64,000 nucleotides of DNA from an uncultured bacterium (GCA_947428835.1 CANENE010000001.1:1-64000), one strand, 5' to 3'. Positions 27,722 to 37,368 are shown, counted from the first letter of the stretch. Translations and numbers: made by a program. The notes: a model not told the origin generated them from the letters alone.

Positions 27722-28635
27722 TAGCCTAATTGTTTGATTGCATTTTTGTCTTTTAGCCAGTTTTTCTGTACTTTTACAACCAATTTCAAAAATACTTTTT
27801 TATTTAGCATTTCTTCAAGCTCTTTTCTTGCTTCCATTCCGATTTTTTTGAGCATAGAACCATTTTTACCTATGATAATACCTTTTTTGCTATCGGAATT
27901 AACAACGATTTTTGCTTCAATTCTATCTATTTCAGTTTCTTCCGCATAATTTTCAACAATAACAGCAACACTATGAGGAATTTCATCTTTTGTATTTAAT
28001 ATAATTTTTTCTCTTATAATTTCAGAAGTAATTTCTCTCATATTAGAATCGGTTATGGTTTCTTCATCATATAGTTTTTGTCCTAAAGGAAGATAGGTTT
28101 TGATTTTATTTATTAAATCATCTATATTCCTTCCGGTTTTTGCGCTTACTTTAATTGTATCGATATTTTTTTCAAAAAGTTTTTTATAGCTGTAGATATT
28201 AAGTTCTCTTGCGTTTAAATCTTTAATCAAATCGACTTTATTTGCAACAAGAAGAATAGGGACTTTAACGTCTTTCAGATAATTTTGAATAATCCAATTG
28301 TCACCTTTGCCTAAAGCACAGGTTGAATCCACCATAAATAATATTAAATCAACATCTTTTATAGCGACACTCGACTGATTTGAAAGATAATTTCCAAGCT
28401 CATTTACGGGTTTATGGACACCAGGCGTATCTATAAAAATTATCTGACAGTCATTATCCGTATAAATGCCTTTCATGTTTTTTCTTGTAGTTTGGCTGAT
28501 TGGAGTAGCAATTGCAATTTTTTGCCCTAAAATCTTGTTTATTAAAGTGGATTTACCTACATTGGGACGGGCAAGCAAACAAACCACACCTGTTTTAAAA
28601 ATATTATTCATTTCTTTAAAATTATTATCTTTCAT
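27709..28635 (-). CDS. era: GTPase Era, ribosome assembly factor
   Basis: Up to 308 residues (an internal start MNNIFKTG is also possible). The GTPase domain shows G1 ARPNVGKST, G3 DTPGVHK, G4 NKVD and G5 SAKTG. The C-terminal KH domain contains IIGKNGSMLKKIG. Era binds the 3' end of 16S rRNA and helps 30S maturation. The first residue of G1 is Ala where Gly is usual, which should not affect binding. Convergent 13-bp overlap with rsmG. Confidence 0.96.
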   Translation of the reverse strand: MKDNNFKEMNNIFKTGVVCLLARPNVGKSTLINKILGQKIAIATPISQTTRKNMKGIYTDNDCQIIFIDTPGVHKPVNELGNYLSNQSSVAIKDVDLILFMVDSTCALGKGDNWIIQNYLKDVKVPILLVANKVDLIKDLNARELNIYSYKKLFEKNIDTIKVSAKTGRNIDDLINKIKTYLPLGQKLYDEETITDSNMREITSEIIREKIILNTKDEIPHSVAVIVENYAEETEIDRIEAKIVVNSDSKKGIIIGKNGSMLKKIGMEARKELEEMLNKKVFLKLVVKVQKNWLKDKNAIKQLGYYID

Positions 28636-28728
28636 AGCTTTTCAACTTATTAATTCTTCAAAAACCTTTTACATTAATCATATTTATATTATAATATTAA
28701 AAAAATATTTGTAAGGGGAAGAAATAAA

Positions 28729-30891
28729 GTGCAGAATTTTTTTGGTAAACTTATTTTAAGTTTTTTAATTCTAGCAGGGGCGTGTGTTTTTGCCCTTGAT
28801 AGCGAATATAAAAATACTCTTAATAAAATTGAAGTTGTAAAAACAGGTGAAGATAATTACAGCGTCAACCTTTATACGCAAAAAGGATATTCCCAACAGC
28901 CAAAAATCATTAAAAAAAGCGACTACAACTACTATATTCTGCTTCCCGAAACCAAAAATTCCGCTCCCGCTGCTTCTAAAAATTCCCAAGATATCAGAAG
29001 CGTGTCTGCAAATCTATACCCTTATGCAGGGCAAGATATAAATAACGGCTATACAAAAATAAACATAAGTACAACAAAACCTGTTAATTTCAGCTTAAGT
29101 GTCAGAAATTCAGGAACAAAAGCAGCTTCTGCAACACCAGCCAAGGCAACAACAGTCAAACCACAGGAAAAAAAAACGGCTTTGGCGCCTTCAAATTCTT
29201 CAAACGTAAATAAAACCACACAGAATACTGCAAAAAATATACACGTAAATCCCCCTACTGCCAAGCTTCAACCAAAACAAAATATTGCAAAAACAACCCC
29301 TGCGGCACCTGTAAATGCAAATAAGCAGGCAGCTCCAAACAAACAAATAGCACAAAATACACAGGCAAAAAAAGTTCAAACACAAATTCAAAACACACAA
29401 AAAACTGCTGTTCAGCCACAAAAGAAACAATCTAACAATTTAGCGCAGAACACAACAAATAAAGTTCAAAATGCAAGTCAAACAGCTCAAACAAAAACAA
29501 CAAAACCGCAAGCAAAACCTGATACAGCGCCTGTTAGTACAAAAACTGTTAAACCGGCCAAACCTGTTAAGACAAAAACAAAACCGATAGAAGATATTCC
29601 AAAGCCCGTCATTCTTCCTGATGAAAATTCAATTAAAACTCCTGTTGTAGAGCCACAAGAAACCCAAGCTACATATTCTCAAGGCGAGATTTTCATTCCG
29701 AGAGCAAACAATGCAAGCATTGAAGATGATGATATGTTCAAAGATGACTATAGTGAATTTGGTCAAAATGCCATATTCAACTGGTTTAAAAAGAATTTCA
29801 ATATGAATTATCTTGAAAATCTAAGAAACAATGCCGAATACAGACTAATTCAATACGGGCTCGATTTCGCAGATGTTGCCTGGATGATTTTTGCAGCAAT
29901 TGTTAGTTTGATGGTACTTATTAAAATATGCACAAAGAAACATCCTCAAACTGCAAAACTAAAAAGCAAAGCAGATTTTATGGAAAGAAAGTACAAAAAA
30001 GCTCCGGTTAAAAATCCTGCAAAGAAAAAAAGACCTCCTCATTTTGCCTCAAACAAAGATATCAGGCAGAAAAAAAGCAGCAATTTCGAGCTTTCCGGAT
30101 ACAGACAGCCCGAAGTTAAGCTTGAAAAAGTTGAGCCTCAATATAATGGCACAGCCTTTAACAACATACCGGATGAAGTAACTAAACCACAATACAACTT
30201 ATATCAGGCAAATAATATCGAAGACATCGTAGAAAAAGCTCATCAAATTGAAAGAGGCGAAAACGATATTCAAATCCAAAGAAAAATTGAAGCTGAAGCA
30301 GATAAGCAAGTTATCCAAAACTTTGGCTTAAATGAAGAAGCTCTTGAATTGTATAATGTAAATGAGCCTGTTGATATTGAAGAAATTACAATAGATACCC
30401 CTTCGATTCAAAATAATGAATTCAAAAATGAAGATATTGTCCAAATTCAAAATGAACCGGCGCAACAGCATCAAGAGTACATTGAACCGCAAATTCAGCC
30501 GCAGCCTCAAAGACAAGGCCTGCAGCAAAGACTCAATGAAGCCGAACAAATGCAATCTCAAGCAATTCAGCCAACAGTTGCACAGCCAAAACCGCACAAA
30601 GAAATCGGAAGCGGAATTCCCGGGCTTAAGGTCCTATCCAGCGTTGAAATTGCTCCTGAAAGAGGCTTTATGTGTGTATCATACAATAACAATGTAAGCC
30701 TTGTAGGTTACATATTTGATGATGTTTTTGCTCTTCATAATTTTAAAGTTGCCAAACTGCACGATTATAATATCAAATTCAGATTATCAGAAAGAGATGC
30801 AAAAGGCGCATATTTCATTGTTAAAGTTGATGACAGCAAACTTTTGATTAAAGTTACAAAAATGGCAATGGCGCTTGAAGTAGCTATGTAA
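28729..30891 (+). CDS. Envelope protein with Pro/Ala/Gln-rich linker and central membrane helix
   Basis: 720 residues from a GTG preceded by AAGGGGAAG. There is a signal peptide or anchor at residues 5-22 (GKLILSFLILAGACVFA). An 80-residue domain follows (KIEVVKTGEDNYSVNLYT, YYILLPETK) that looks like an AMIN-type beta domain. Then comes a long low-complexity linker of Thr, Lys, Gln, Pro and Ala (about 110-300), a membrane helix near 383-402 (VAWMIFAAIVSLMVLIKIC), a charged cytoplasmic region and a compact C-terminal domain (about 620-720). AMIN domains occur in type IV pilus secretins and amidases. The architecture suggests an envelope-spanning scaffold. No family is certain. Confidence 0.6.
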   Translation: MQNFFGKLILSFLILAGACVFALDSEYKNTLNKIEVVKTGEDNYSVNLYTQKGYSQQPKIIKKSDYNYYILLPETKNSAPAASKNSQDIRSVSANLYPYAGQDINNGYTKINISTTKPVNFSLSVRNSGTKAASATPAKATTVKPQEKKTALAPSNSSNVNKTTQNTAKNIHVNPPTAKLQPKQNIAKTTPAAPVNANKQAAPNKQIAQNTQAKKVQTQIQNTQKTAVQPQKKQSNNLAQNTTNKVQNASQTAQTKTTKPQAKPDTAPVSTKTVKPAKPVKTKTKPIEDIPKPVILPDENSIKTPVVEPQETQATYSQGEIFIPRANNASIEDDDMFKDDYSEFGQNAIFNWFKKNFNMNYLENLRNNAEYRLIQYGLDFADVAWMIFAAIVSLMVLIKICTKKHPQTAKLKSKADFMERKYKKAPVKNPAKKKRPPHFASNKDIRQKKSSNFELSGYRQPEVKLEKVEPQYNGTAFNNIPDEVTKPQYNLYQANNIEDIVEKAHQIERGENDIQIQRKIEAEADKQVIQNFGLNEEALELYNVNEPVDIEEITIDTPSIQNNEFKNEDIVQIQNEPAQQHQEYIEPQIQPQPQRQGLQQRLNEAEQMQSQAIQPTVAQPKPHKEIGSGIPGLKVLSSVEIAPERGFMCVSYNNNVSLVGYIFDDVFALHNFKVAKLHDYNIKFRLSERDAKGAYFIVKVDDSKLLIKVTKMAMALEVAM

Positions 30892-30914
30892 ACATCACAG
30901 GTATACAGGCGAAA

Positions 30915-31064
30915 ATGGATAACAAGAAAAAGAAAATTCCAAAATATAAAACCCTAAACACCAAGAATTGGGGTATTAATTATAACAAAAACGAATACCA
31001 GGAAATCATCTTATCCAATTCCAACCATCCCGAGCAAATGAGAGAGCACAAGCCTAAGAATTAA
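30915..31064 (+). CDS. Small basic protein, unknown
   Basis: A 49-residue open frame beginning [20 protein letters not shown] and ending HKPKN, 23 bp after the envelope protein gene and in the same direction. It is rich in Lys and Asn, with no membrane segment. No convincing ribosome binding site lies immediately upstream. The convergent dnaJ-like gene overlaps its end by 11 bp. It could be a real small protein of that operon or a chance frame. Confidence 0.4.
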   Translation: MDNKKKKIPKYKTLNTKNWGINYNKNEYQEIILSNSNHPEQMREHKPKN

Positions 31065-32115
31065 GTTTCTTTAGTTTTTCATATAATTCAAGAGCTTCTT
31101 TTGAAAGTTCTTTTGGTACGATTATTCTTATTTTTACTTCAAGGTTGCCTTTTGAGCCGTCTTTTTTTGGCAGCCCCATGTTTTTTAATCTGAGTTTTTT
31201 ATCTGATGATGTTAATTTTGGTATTTTGATTTTAATTTTTTCACCCAATGCTTCAATTTGTTTTTCGCAGCCCAAAACCGCCTCATAAGGGAGTAATTCA
31301 AGTATTTTTATTAAATTTTCACCATCAAGTTCATAATTTTTATCTTCAATTTTAACAACTAAATAAACATCACCTTTATTCCCGTAAGCATCAATTTTTC
31401 CTTCTTGTTTGAGTCTTATTTTTTGACCTGATTTCACAAATTTTGGAATTTGAAAAGTAATGTTTTTTGTTACTTTTTCAATGCCGGTTCCTGCGCAATT
31501 AGTGCAGAAGCTGCCCTTTTGCCCATGGCAATATGAACATTTTTGAAAAGTTGTTATGTTTACAGTTTTTTTAGGAGTACGAATTATTTCATCAATTGTC
31601 AAAATTACGTTTTGCGTTATATCTAAATCTTCTTTTTTGCTTGATTCTTTTGCTCTTTCATTTTGGGCATAACCTCTTGCCCTTTTTGAAAACTGAGAAT
31701 TAAAGTCATCAAAGCTTCGGCTCTGCGGTCCTTGATTAAAGCTATAACTTCTATTTGAAGCATTGTTTATAATATCACCGAATATCGCAGAAAAGAAATC
31801 TGAAAATCCGCCTTGGGAAGAACCCGAAGAAAAACCTTGAGAAAAATTTGAAAAATTAAATCCTTCATATCCGGGTGGCGGTGTAAAATCCGCACCTTGG
31901 CTGAAAGAACCCAAAGCGTCATATCTTTTTCTATTTTCTTCGTTGCCTAAGGCTTCATAAGCTTCATTTATATCTTTAAATTTTGCCTGAGCATCAGAGG
32001 ATTTATTTACATCGGGATGATATTTTCTTGCCAGTTTTCTATAAGCACTTTTAATTGTTTTTTGATCGGCGTTTCTGTCTACACCTAAAATTTCATAATA
32101 ATCTTTGTATTTCAT
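31054..32115 (-). CDS. DnaJ-type co-chaperone with a half zinc finger
   Basis: 353 residues. The J domain (residues 4-68) has the HPD motif in RKYHPDVN that stimulates DnaK ATPase. A Gly/Phe/Ser-rich linker follows (about 75-130), then the zinc-finger region and the C-terminal substrate-binding beta domains. Canonical DnaJ has four CxxCxGxG repeats binding two zinc ions. Here only two are present (CSYCHGQKG and CTNCAGTG, about residues 188-207), enough for one zinc. It is either a shortened DnaJ or a CbpA-like paralogue. No dnaK or grpE is adjacent. It is the last gene of the leftward block that includes the RNase E/G gene. Confidence 0.85.
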   Translation of the reverse strand: MKYKDYYEILGVDRNADQKTIKSAYRKLARKYHPDVNKSSDAQAKFKDINEAYEALGNEENRKRYDALGSFSQGADFTPPPGYEGFNFSNFSQGFSSGSSQGGFSDFFSAIFGDIINNASNRSYSFNQGPQSRSFDDFNSQFSKRARGYAQNERAKESSKKEDLDITQNVILTIDEIIRTPKKTVNITTFQKCSYCHGQKGSFCTNCAGTGIEKVTKNITFQIPKFVKSGQKIRLKQEGKIDAYGNKGDVYLVVKIEDKNYELDGENLIKILELLPYEAVLGCEKQIEALGEKIKIKIPKLTSSDKKLRLKNMGLPKKDGSKGNLEVKIRIIVPKELSKEALELYEKLKKLNS

Positions 32116-32173
32116 ATTACTATCTTAATATCAAAATACAAAAAATGTATCATTCTTAATTATTTTTTTATAA

Positions 32174-32647
32174 TTATCTTGTTCTGTTTAAAAAGGATTT
32201 CAAAGCTTCGATTTTTGTTCTTGGAATAGCGAGATCCAATACTTCAAATTCTTCTTCAAACTTTTCTTCTTTAAACGCGTCATTCCAGTTTTTTCTGACA
32301 AACATAAGAAGGAAGTAAAGCAAAAGCGCACAAACTAAAACCATAATCATTGATTTTAAAAACAAAGAAACAACTTTTTTACCTTCTTTTTTTGTATCAG
32401 GAACTACGGATTTTTTTACTTCTTTTGTGCTAATGGGCTCAATATCTAAATCATCAACTCTGACATCATTTTGAACCAAATTCATATTTTCATCTGCATT
32501 CAAAGCTTCATTCTGAACGTTTTGGGTGGTATTGATTTCGCCCATATCAGAAGGCGGCTGCGCAAACGTTGAATTTTGTACAAAACTCAACGAAAAGGAA
32601 AACAATATAAGTAAAAATAACTTTAATATTTTACTATTCATTTTCAT
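32174..32647 (-). CDS. Small exported/membrane protein downstream of RNase E/G
   Basis: 157 residues. An N-terminal signal peptide (ILKLFLLILFSFSLSFV, cleavage possible after TFA) is followed by an acidic segment of about 55 residues. A second hydrophobic helix (MIMVLVCALLLYFLLMFV, about residues 102-119) leads to a cytoplasmic tail rich in Glu and Phe (EEKFEEEFEVLDLAIP). I recognise no family. The start overlaps the end of the RNase E/G gene by 14 bp, so it is translated from the same transcript. It might be a membrane-bound partner for that enzyme, by position only. Confidence 0.6.
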   Translation of the reverse strand: MKMNSKILKLFLLILFSFSLSFVQNSTFAQPPSDMGEINTTQNVQNEALNADENMNLVQNDVRVDDLDIEPISTKEVKKSVVPDTKKEGKKVVSLFLKSMIMVLVCALLLYFLLMFVRKNWNDAFKEEKFEEEFEVLDLAIPRTKIEALKSFLNRTR

Positions 32648-34451
32648 CTTGCTTTTCTTCCTCTTTTGCTTTTTTGGCTACTTTTTTCTTAGAAGCTGCA
32701 GCTGTTTTTCTTGTTTTTCTTTTTGGCTTTTCCTCTTTTTGCTCGGTTTGCTCTGCATTTTGTTCAGCTGTTTCAACATCTGCTTTCTTTGCATTTTTCG
32801 CAGATTGTCTTCTTGTTGTGTTTCTTTTTGGCTTTTCAGTCTTTTCTTCAACTACAGCAGCTTCAACTTGTTGCTGTGCTTCACTTGAAACTTCTGTCAC
32901 AACAGCTTCTACTTCTTTTTGTATTTCTTTATTTTCTTTTATAGTATCATCTACAAAAACATCCTTAATTAAATCATCAATAAGTTCATTAACTTCTGTT
33001 TTAGTGATTTCTTGTGCTTTTGGCTGTTCATTTTGTCCTTGTTTTTGATTTTGGAAATTATTTGGATTTTGTTGATTTTGATTTCTAAAATTATTATTTT
33101 TCTTCTTTTGATTTTTATCAAATTTATGATTTTTTTGGTTAAAGTTATTATAGCTTGGGGCATTTTCTACATTTGCAAAATTCGAAGAAAAAGGCCCTTT
33201 GATTTTATTCATCTTGGCTCTGTTTTCTCCTATTGAAGTAGGAGTTGCAAATTTAAGCTCATCTATAATAAAGCCCTGGCCCTGACATTTATCGCATTTT
33301 TTTGTAAATATTTCAGATAAGCTTTGTCCTTGTCTGTGACGGGTTAATTCAACCAACCCTAAATCAGATAACTGCCCGATTTGCGGTTTGGCTTTATCTT
33401 TTTCAAGCATAAGCTCAAAATGTTCAAGAAGTGCAACTTTGTCCATTCTTGTTGCCATGTCGATAAAATCGATTATAACCATACCGCCAATATTTCTTAG
33501 CTTCAACTGGCGCGCAATTTCATCTGCCGCTTGCATGTTTGTTTTTAAAATAGTTTCAGCCTGATTAGAAGAACTTGTAAATTTACCCGAATTAACATCA
33601 ACTACAGTAAGCGCTTCGGTTTGCTGAATAAAAAGATATCCGCCCAGCGGTAAATTTACTCTCGTATTTAAAGAATTCATAATTTCTTTGTTAACGCCTG
33701 TTGCAACAAGCAAAGGCTCCATTCCTTTATGAATATTAGTTTTAACATTCATATTCCAATGTTGCAGTAACTGAGTAGTTCTATGAAGCGCAAAAGGAGT
33801 GTCTACAACAATTTCTTCAACATCATTGTCGCAAGCCTCTCTTATGACCCTATACAACAAATCCTGATCTCTGTATAAAAGCGTTGGAGGATTTGCACTA
33901 TCTGCTGCATTTACTATGGAATTCCACTTTTCAAGCAAGATTTCAAGATCTTCCTGAATTTCGGCATCCGTCTCGCCTTCAGCTTCAGTTCTAACAATTA
34001 CACCAACTCCAACAGGTTTTATAAGACTTACAATTGATTTTAATCTTGCTCTTTCTTTAGAAGAGGTTATTTTCTTTGAAACGTTAATTCCTTTTTCATC
34101 AGGCAAAAGTACCAAAAAACGCCCGGGCAGAGATAACGCAGTTGTAACCCTTGGACCTTTGTGTCCTGTTGGTTCTTTAACAACCTGAACAACAAGCTTT
34201 TGATTGGGCTTTACTTTTTCTTTTAAAGGACCTTTTCCTTGAATATCGTCTGCGTGAATAAAACCCATTTTATCACTCATGCCAACATCAACAAAAGCTG
34301 CATCAATAGAAGGCAAAACATTATCTACTCTTGATAAGTAAACATCACCCAATAAAACATCACCTTTTGAAACAAAAAATTCGCTTACTTTATTATCCTC
34401 TATAACTGCTGCAACATTGTCTTTTTCAGAGATTATAATTTTTTTTGACAT
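32634..34451 (-). CDS. rne: Ribonuclease E/G family endoribonuclease
   Basis: 605 residues. The catalytic core (about 1-420) contains an S1 domain (GDVLLGDVYLSRVDNVLPSIDAAFVDVG), the DNase I-like part with metal-binding Asp residues in LTVVDVNSGKF and GGMVIIDFIDM, and the zinc-link motif CDKCQGQG. The C-terminal 190 residues are low complexity: Asn/Gln-rich, then Glu/Ala and Lys-rich repeats. Such tails scaffold degradosome partners or bind RNA. The enzyme processes rRNA and tRNA precursors and starts mRNA decay. The length and the disordered C-terminal tail match cyanobacterial RNase E. It lies 18 bp after the DUF2344 gene, a cyanobacterial-type arrangement. Confidence 0.92.
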   Translation of the reverse strand: MSKKIIISEKDNVAAVIEDNKVSEFFVSKGDVLLGDVYLSRVDNVLPSIDAAFVDVGMSDKMGFIHADDIQGKGPLKEKVKPNQKLVVQVVKEPTGHKGPRVTTALSLPGRFLVLLPDEKGINVSKKITSSKERARLKSIVSLIKPVGVGVIVRTEAEGETDAEIQEDLEILLEKWNSIVNAADSANPPTLLYRDQDLLYRVIREACDNDVEEIVVDTPFALHRTTQLLQHWNMNVKTNIHKGMEPLLVATGVNKEIMNSLNTRVNLPLGGYLFIQQTEALTVVDVNSGKFTSSSNQAETILKTNMQAADEIARQLKLRNIGGMVIIDFIDMATRMDKVALLEHFELMLEKDKAKPQIGQLSDLGLVELTRHRQGQSLSEIFTKKCDKCQGQGFIIDELKFATPTSIGENRAKMNKIKGPFSSNFANVENAPSYNNFNQKNHKFDKNQKKKNNNFRNQNQQNPNNFQNQKQGQNEQPKAQEITKTEVNELIDDLIKDVFVDDTIKENKEIQKEVEAVVTEVSSEAQQQVEAAVVEEKTEKPKRNTTRRQSAKNAKKADVETAEQNAEQTEQKEEKPKRKTRKTAAASKKKVAKKAKEEEKQDENE

Positions 34452-34469
34452 AATAAATTTCCTTTAAAC

Positions 34470-35150
34470 TTATATTACATTAAGTTTCTTATCATAAAAC
34501 TCAATTCTTTTGATTTTAAAAATGTCACTATCACCAAAGATTTTCTTTAAAAAATCATCTGCCCTAAGAGCTTTGATATCATCACTTTGCCCTGCTTTTA
34601 ATACAAATAAAAGCGTGCCATCTTGCCTAATTTCAAAAGTTTTTAGAGAATTTCGATAATTTACTTCTTTTTCTATACCTTTTTTAGTTTTCTTCAAAAT
34701 TAAAAGTTCATTTGAAGACAAACACTTTTCTATAATATATCTTATTTCATCCAAATTGTAAAGGCAGTTTTTTTTATCAATTAATTTCGCTTCATACTTT
34801 GCCCATTGGATATAACAGTCTAAAGATTTTTCATCTCCATAATAAACATCTTGAATATCAACAACTTTAATACCCTTTGGTGCAGCTTTTTTGAAGTTTT
34901 TGATAAAATCATTATCTATAGGTTCAGCTACTTGAAAATCAACAAGCTCGCAATCAGATTCTAAGAATATAGGCAAGGCCGGGCTATAGCTTACTTTTGG
35001 CATTTTATTAAAACCCTGGGATAAAATAAGCTTTAAATCAAGCCTTCTAAATATCTTAAGAATTAAATTCTGCCAATCCAAATGGGAAATATAGCTCAAT
35101 TCTTCTTGCTTTATGAGTTTTAATCTATATTTGTATACGTTGTCTTGCAT
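34470..35150 (-). CDS. DUF2344-domain protein (radical SAM-associated half)
   Basis: 226 residues matching the DUF2344 / TIGR03936 domain: KYRLKLIKQEELSYISHLDWQ at the start and GFNKMPKVSYSPALPIFLES near residue 48. In many cyanobacteria and Firmicutes this domain is fused to, or encoded next to, a B12-binding radical SAM protein. Here no radical SAM domain precedes it, only a 70-residue frame that overlaps by 26 bp. The function of the domain is unknown. It is transcribed into rne. Confidence 0.8.
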   Translation of the reverse strand: MQDNVYKYRLKLIKQEELSYISHLDWQNLILKIFRRLDLKLILSQGFNKMPKVSYSPALPIFLESDCELVDFQVAEPIDNDFIKNFKKAAPKGIKVVDIQDVYYGDEKSLDCYIQWAKYEAKLIDKKNCLYNLDEIRYIIEKCLSSNELLILKKTKKGIEKEVNYRNSLKTFEIRQDGTLLFVLKAGQSDDIKALRADDFLKKIFGDSDIFKIKRIEFYDKKLNVI

Positions 35151-35337
35151 TATCGAACTTTTTTATAAAATCTAATTGAATAGGATTTGTATCAAACCTA
35201 CCTGAAATGGTCTTTCTAACTTCATTAAAATATTCAAGCTCTTGTATAGCCCTTTGAAGCTCTCTATCTTCAACATTATTTTTCAGTCTTGAAAATACTC
35301 TTTTATTAACGAAGTTATCATCCATAAAATAATTCAT
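35125..35337 (-). CDS. Small hypothetical protein upstream of the DUF2344 gene
   Basis: 70 residues, charged and probably helical (NVEDRELQRAIQELEYFNEVRK). There is no signal peptide, membrane helix or known motif. Its end overlaps the DUF2344 gene by 26 bp in another frame, suggesting translational coupling. Ribosome association is a guess from neighbours only. Confidence 0.5.
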   Translation of the reverse strand: MNYFMDDNFVNKRVFSRLKNNVEDRELQRAIQELEYFNEVRKTISGRFDTNPIQLDFIKKFDNARQRIQI

Positions 35338-35391
35338 AGCTTTACTTTACCATGGTTATTATTTTTTGGTTTAATTTTAAAAATAGTTTAC

Positions 35392-35433
35392 AAAAAAAGG
35401 ATGTATCTTAAATTGATTAATACATCCTTTTTT
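35392..35433 (-). terminator. Rho-independent terminator after nusA
   Basis: On the minus strand AAAAAAGGATGTAT pairs with ATACATCC and the following T-run, around a loop of about 13 nt. It lies 20-60 bp after the nusA stop codon. Confidence 0.85.
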
Positions 35434-35451
35434 ATGCCTTGTTTATTTTAT

Positions 35452-36696
35452 TTATTCTTCTGTGTCTTCTTGGGGTTCATCAACGACTTGATCTTCTTCA
35501 TCGACACCTAATTGGCTTGTTTCTTCCTGAGCTTCTTGTGCAATTTCATCAATTGCTTCTTCTGCTTCAACATAGTCAACTACTTCATCTTCTTTTTCAT
35601 AAGAAGTTTCAATTTGTTGATTATCGGCACTTTCAATTTCTCTTGCCTGGGATTCTGATTTAATATCAATTTTCCAGCCTGTCAATCTATGCGCCAGGCG
35701 GACATTTTGACCTTCTCTTCCTATTGCAAGGGACAATTGATCATCAGGAACAATTACAAATGCTTCTTTTCTGTCTTCTTCATCGGCCAAAATATCAACT
35801 GATATAATTCTAGCGGGAGACAGTGCATTTACAATATATTCAACAGGGTCTTCGGAATATCTTACGATATCAATTTTTTCATTTTTAAGTTCGCCAACTA
35901 TTGTTTGAATTCTTGTTCCGCGCGGCCCTATACAAGCTCCAACACTATCAACACTTGGATCATTTGACCAAACGGCAAGTTTTGTTCTGAAACCTGCTTC
36001 TCTTGCAATTGATTTAATTTCTACGATATTATCTTCAATTTCAGGAACTTCGAGTTCAAATAATTCGCGGACAATTTCAGCATGAGCTTGAGATACAATA
36101 ACCTGCGGAAGTCTTGAAGTTTCTTTAACATCAAGAACAAACACTCTGATGCGGTTTCCGGGTTTATAGTATTCGCCCGGTATCTGTTCGCGAGATGGCA
36201 TAACAGCATCGGTTTTACCGATATTTACTATAACTGCTTTATCGGTTCTTCTTTGGATAATACCTGTGATAAGAGTGCCTTTTTTAGACATAAATTCATC
36301 TAAAACCATTTTTCTTTCGGCTTCTCTGATTCTTTGTGTGATAACCTGTTTTGCACTTTGCGCTGCAACGCGGCCAAAGTTTTCAGGAGTCACTTCAATT
36401 TTAACTTCGTCATCCAGCTCTACATCTTCATCAATTTCTTTAGCATCTTTTAGAGAAATTTCAGTATCTTCATCTTCTACATTTTTTACAACAACTTTTG
36501 TTCTAAAAACGCCAATTTCACCTGCTTGTTCATCTAAAATAGCTTCAACATTTGTTGCTTCTTTATCTTTTATGTGCTTTTTATAGGCGGCAACAAGAGC
36601 ATCGCATAAAGAAGAAACCAAAACTTCTTTTGAAATACCTTTTTCTCTTTCAAATTGTTCTGCTGCTTCAAACAGCGCAGTTCCTATCTTAATCAT
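35452..36696 (-). CDS. nusA: Transcription termination/antitermination factor NusA
   Basis: 414 residues. The N-terminal RNA polymerase-binding domain (about 1-130), S1 domain (GTLITGIIQRRTDKAVIVNIGKT, from about 138) and KH domains (including GACIGPRGTRIQTIVGEL and SLAIGREGQNVRLAHRLTGWKIDIKS) are complete. The C-terminal 65 residues are strongly acidic. The usual E. coli-type AR repeats are absent, as in most non-proteobacteria. NusA modulates pausing, termination and rRNA antitermination. It overlaps rimP by 8 bp, the standard rimP-nusA pair. infB does not follow. Confidence 0.96.
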   Translation of the reverse strand: MIKIGTALFEAAEQFEREKGISKEVLVSSLCDALVAAYKKHIKDKEATNVEAILDEQAGEIGVFRTKVVVKNVEDEDTEISLKDAKEIDEDVELDDEVKIEVTPENFGRVAAQSAKQVITQRIREAERKMVLDEFMSKKGTLITGIIQRRTDKAVIVNIGKTDAVMPSREQIPGEYYKPGNRIRVFVLDVKETSRLPQVIVSQAHAEIVRELFELEVPEIEDNIVEIKSIAREAGFRTKLAVWSNDPSVDSVGACIGPRGTRIQTIVGELKNEKIDIVRYSEDPVEYIVNALSPARIISVDILADEEDRKEAFVIVPDDQLSLAIGREGQNVRLAHRLTGWKIDIKSESQAREIESADNQQIETSYEKEDEVVDYVEAEEAIDEIAQEAQEETSQLGVDEEDQVVDEPQEDTEE

Positions 36697-37201
36697 CTTT
36701 TTCTCCTTTATTTTTATTTATTTCAATTTTATCGTTTAATTTTGTATATTGTATTTTATCCATTGGAATTATAAGTTCCTGATTATTATAAATAACTTTT
36801 ATTCCAAAGCTTTCGTTATAGTCTTTTAAAGTAGCTTCTATAGTCTTTTCGCTTGTTTGTTCTATTGAATTTTTAAGCTTAATTATGACATTGTGGTCTT
36901 TGAAAATAATATATTCTTTTTCGGATTTAAATTTCCTATCCAGCCCCGGAGAAGATACCTCAAGATAATATTTAAAAGGAATAAGCTCGTCAAGCATATC
37001 TCCAAGCCCACGAGAAATTTTTTCACAATCAAGATGAGAAACATTATGATTAGCACTATATATAAAAATTCTTAAGAAATTTTTACCACTTTCTTTATCT
37101 AAACTGATTTCCAACGGAATAAGTCCATATCGCATGGCGGTATTTTCTATTACAGGCGTTATTGTTTCAATTATTTCTCTTTTATTTAAAAAATCTTTCA
37201 T
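36689..37201 (-). CDS. rimP: Ribosome maturation factor RimP
   Basis: About 170 residues from the ATG at 37201. The frame is open up to 37249, but that start lies within a terminator stem and is discarded. Family features include LEISLDKESGKNFLRIFI, HLDCEKISRGLGDMLDELIP and the strongly conserved YYLEVSSPGLDRKFKSEKEY. RimP binds the 30S subunit during assembly. It is coupled to nusA by an 8-bp overlap. A hairpin about 35 bp upstream may attenuate the operon. Confidence 0.93.
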   Translation of the reverse strand: MKDFLNKREIIETITPVIENTAMRYGLIPLEISLDKESGKNFLRIFIYSANHNVSHLDCEKISRGLGDMLDELIPFKYYLEVSSPGLDRKFKSEKEYIIFKDHNVIIKLKNSIEQTSEKTIEATLKDYNESFGIKVIYNNQELIIPMDKIQYTKLNDKIEINKNKGEKDD

Positions 37202-37235
37202 TCTTGTGAAATATCCTGTCTTTTGCCTTATTACT

Positions 37236-37264
37236 AAAAAAGAACGCACTTATCTGATGCGTTC
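37236..37264 (-). terminator. Terminator between the lysozyme-like gene and rimP-nusA
   Basis: On the minus strand GAACGCA pairs with TGCGTTC around a short loop and is followed by TTTTTT. It ends transcription from the gene at 37369-38490 or attenuates entry into rimP-nusA. Confidence 0.75.
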
Positions 37265-37368
37265 CAGTTTAAATAGATATAAACCAGATTAGTAAAAATC
37301 TTTTTACAAAGTTATTATAGCATTAAATTTTGAAAAACAAACTCATTTATACGTTTTGTAAAAAAATA

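Noticed and set aside
32674..33048. Long open frames opposite the RNase E/G C-terminal tail
   Set aside because: Low-complexity Lys/Glu codons of the tail leave the opposite strand open; no ribosome binding site or family-like sequence.
37201..37249. Longer start for rimP
   Set aside because: The extra codons are the terminator stem and T-run at 37236-37264.
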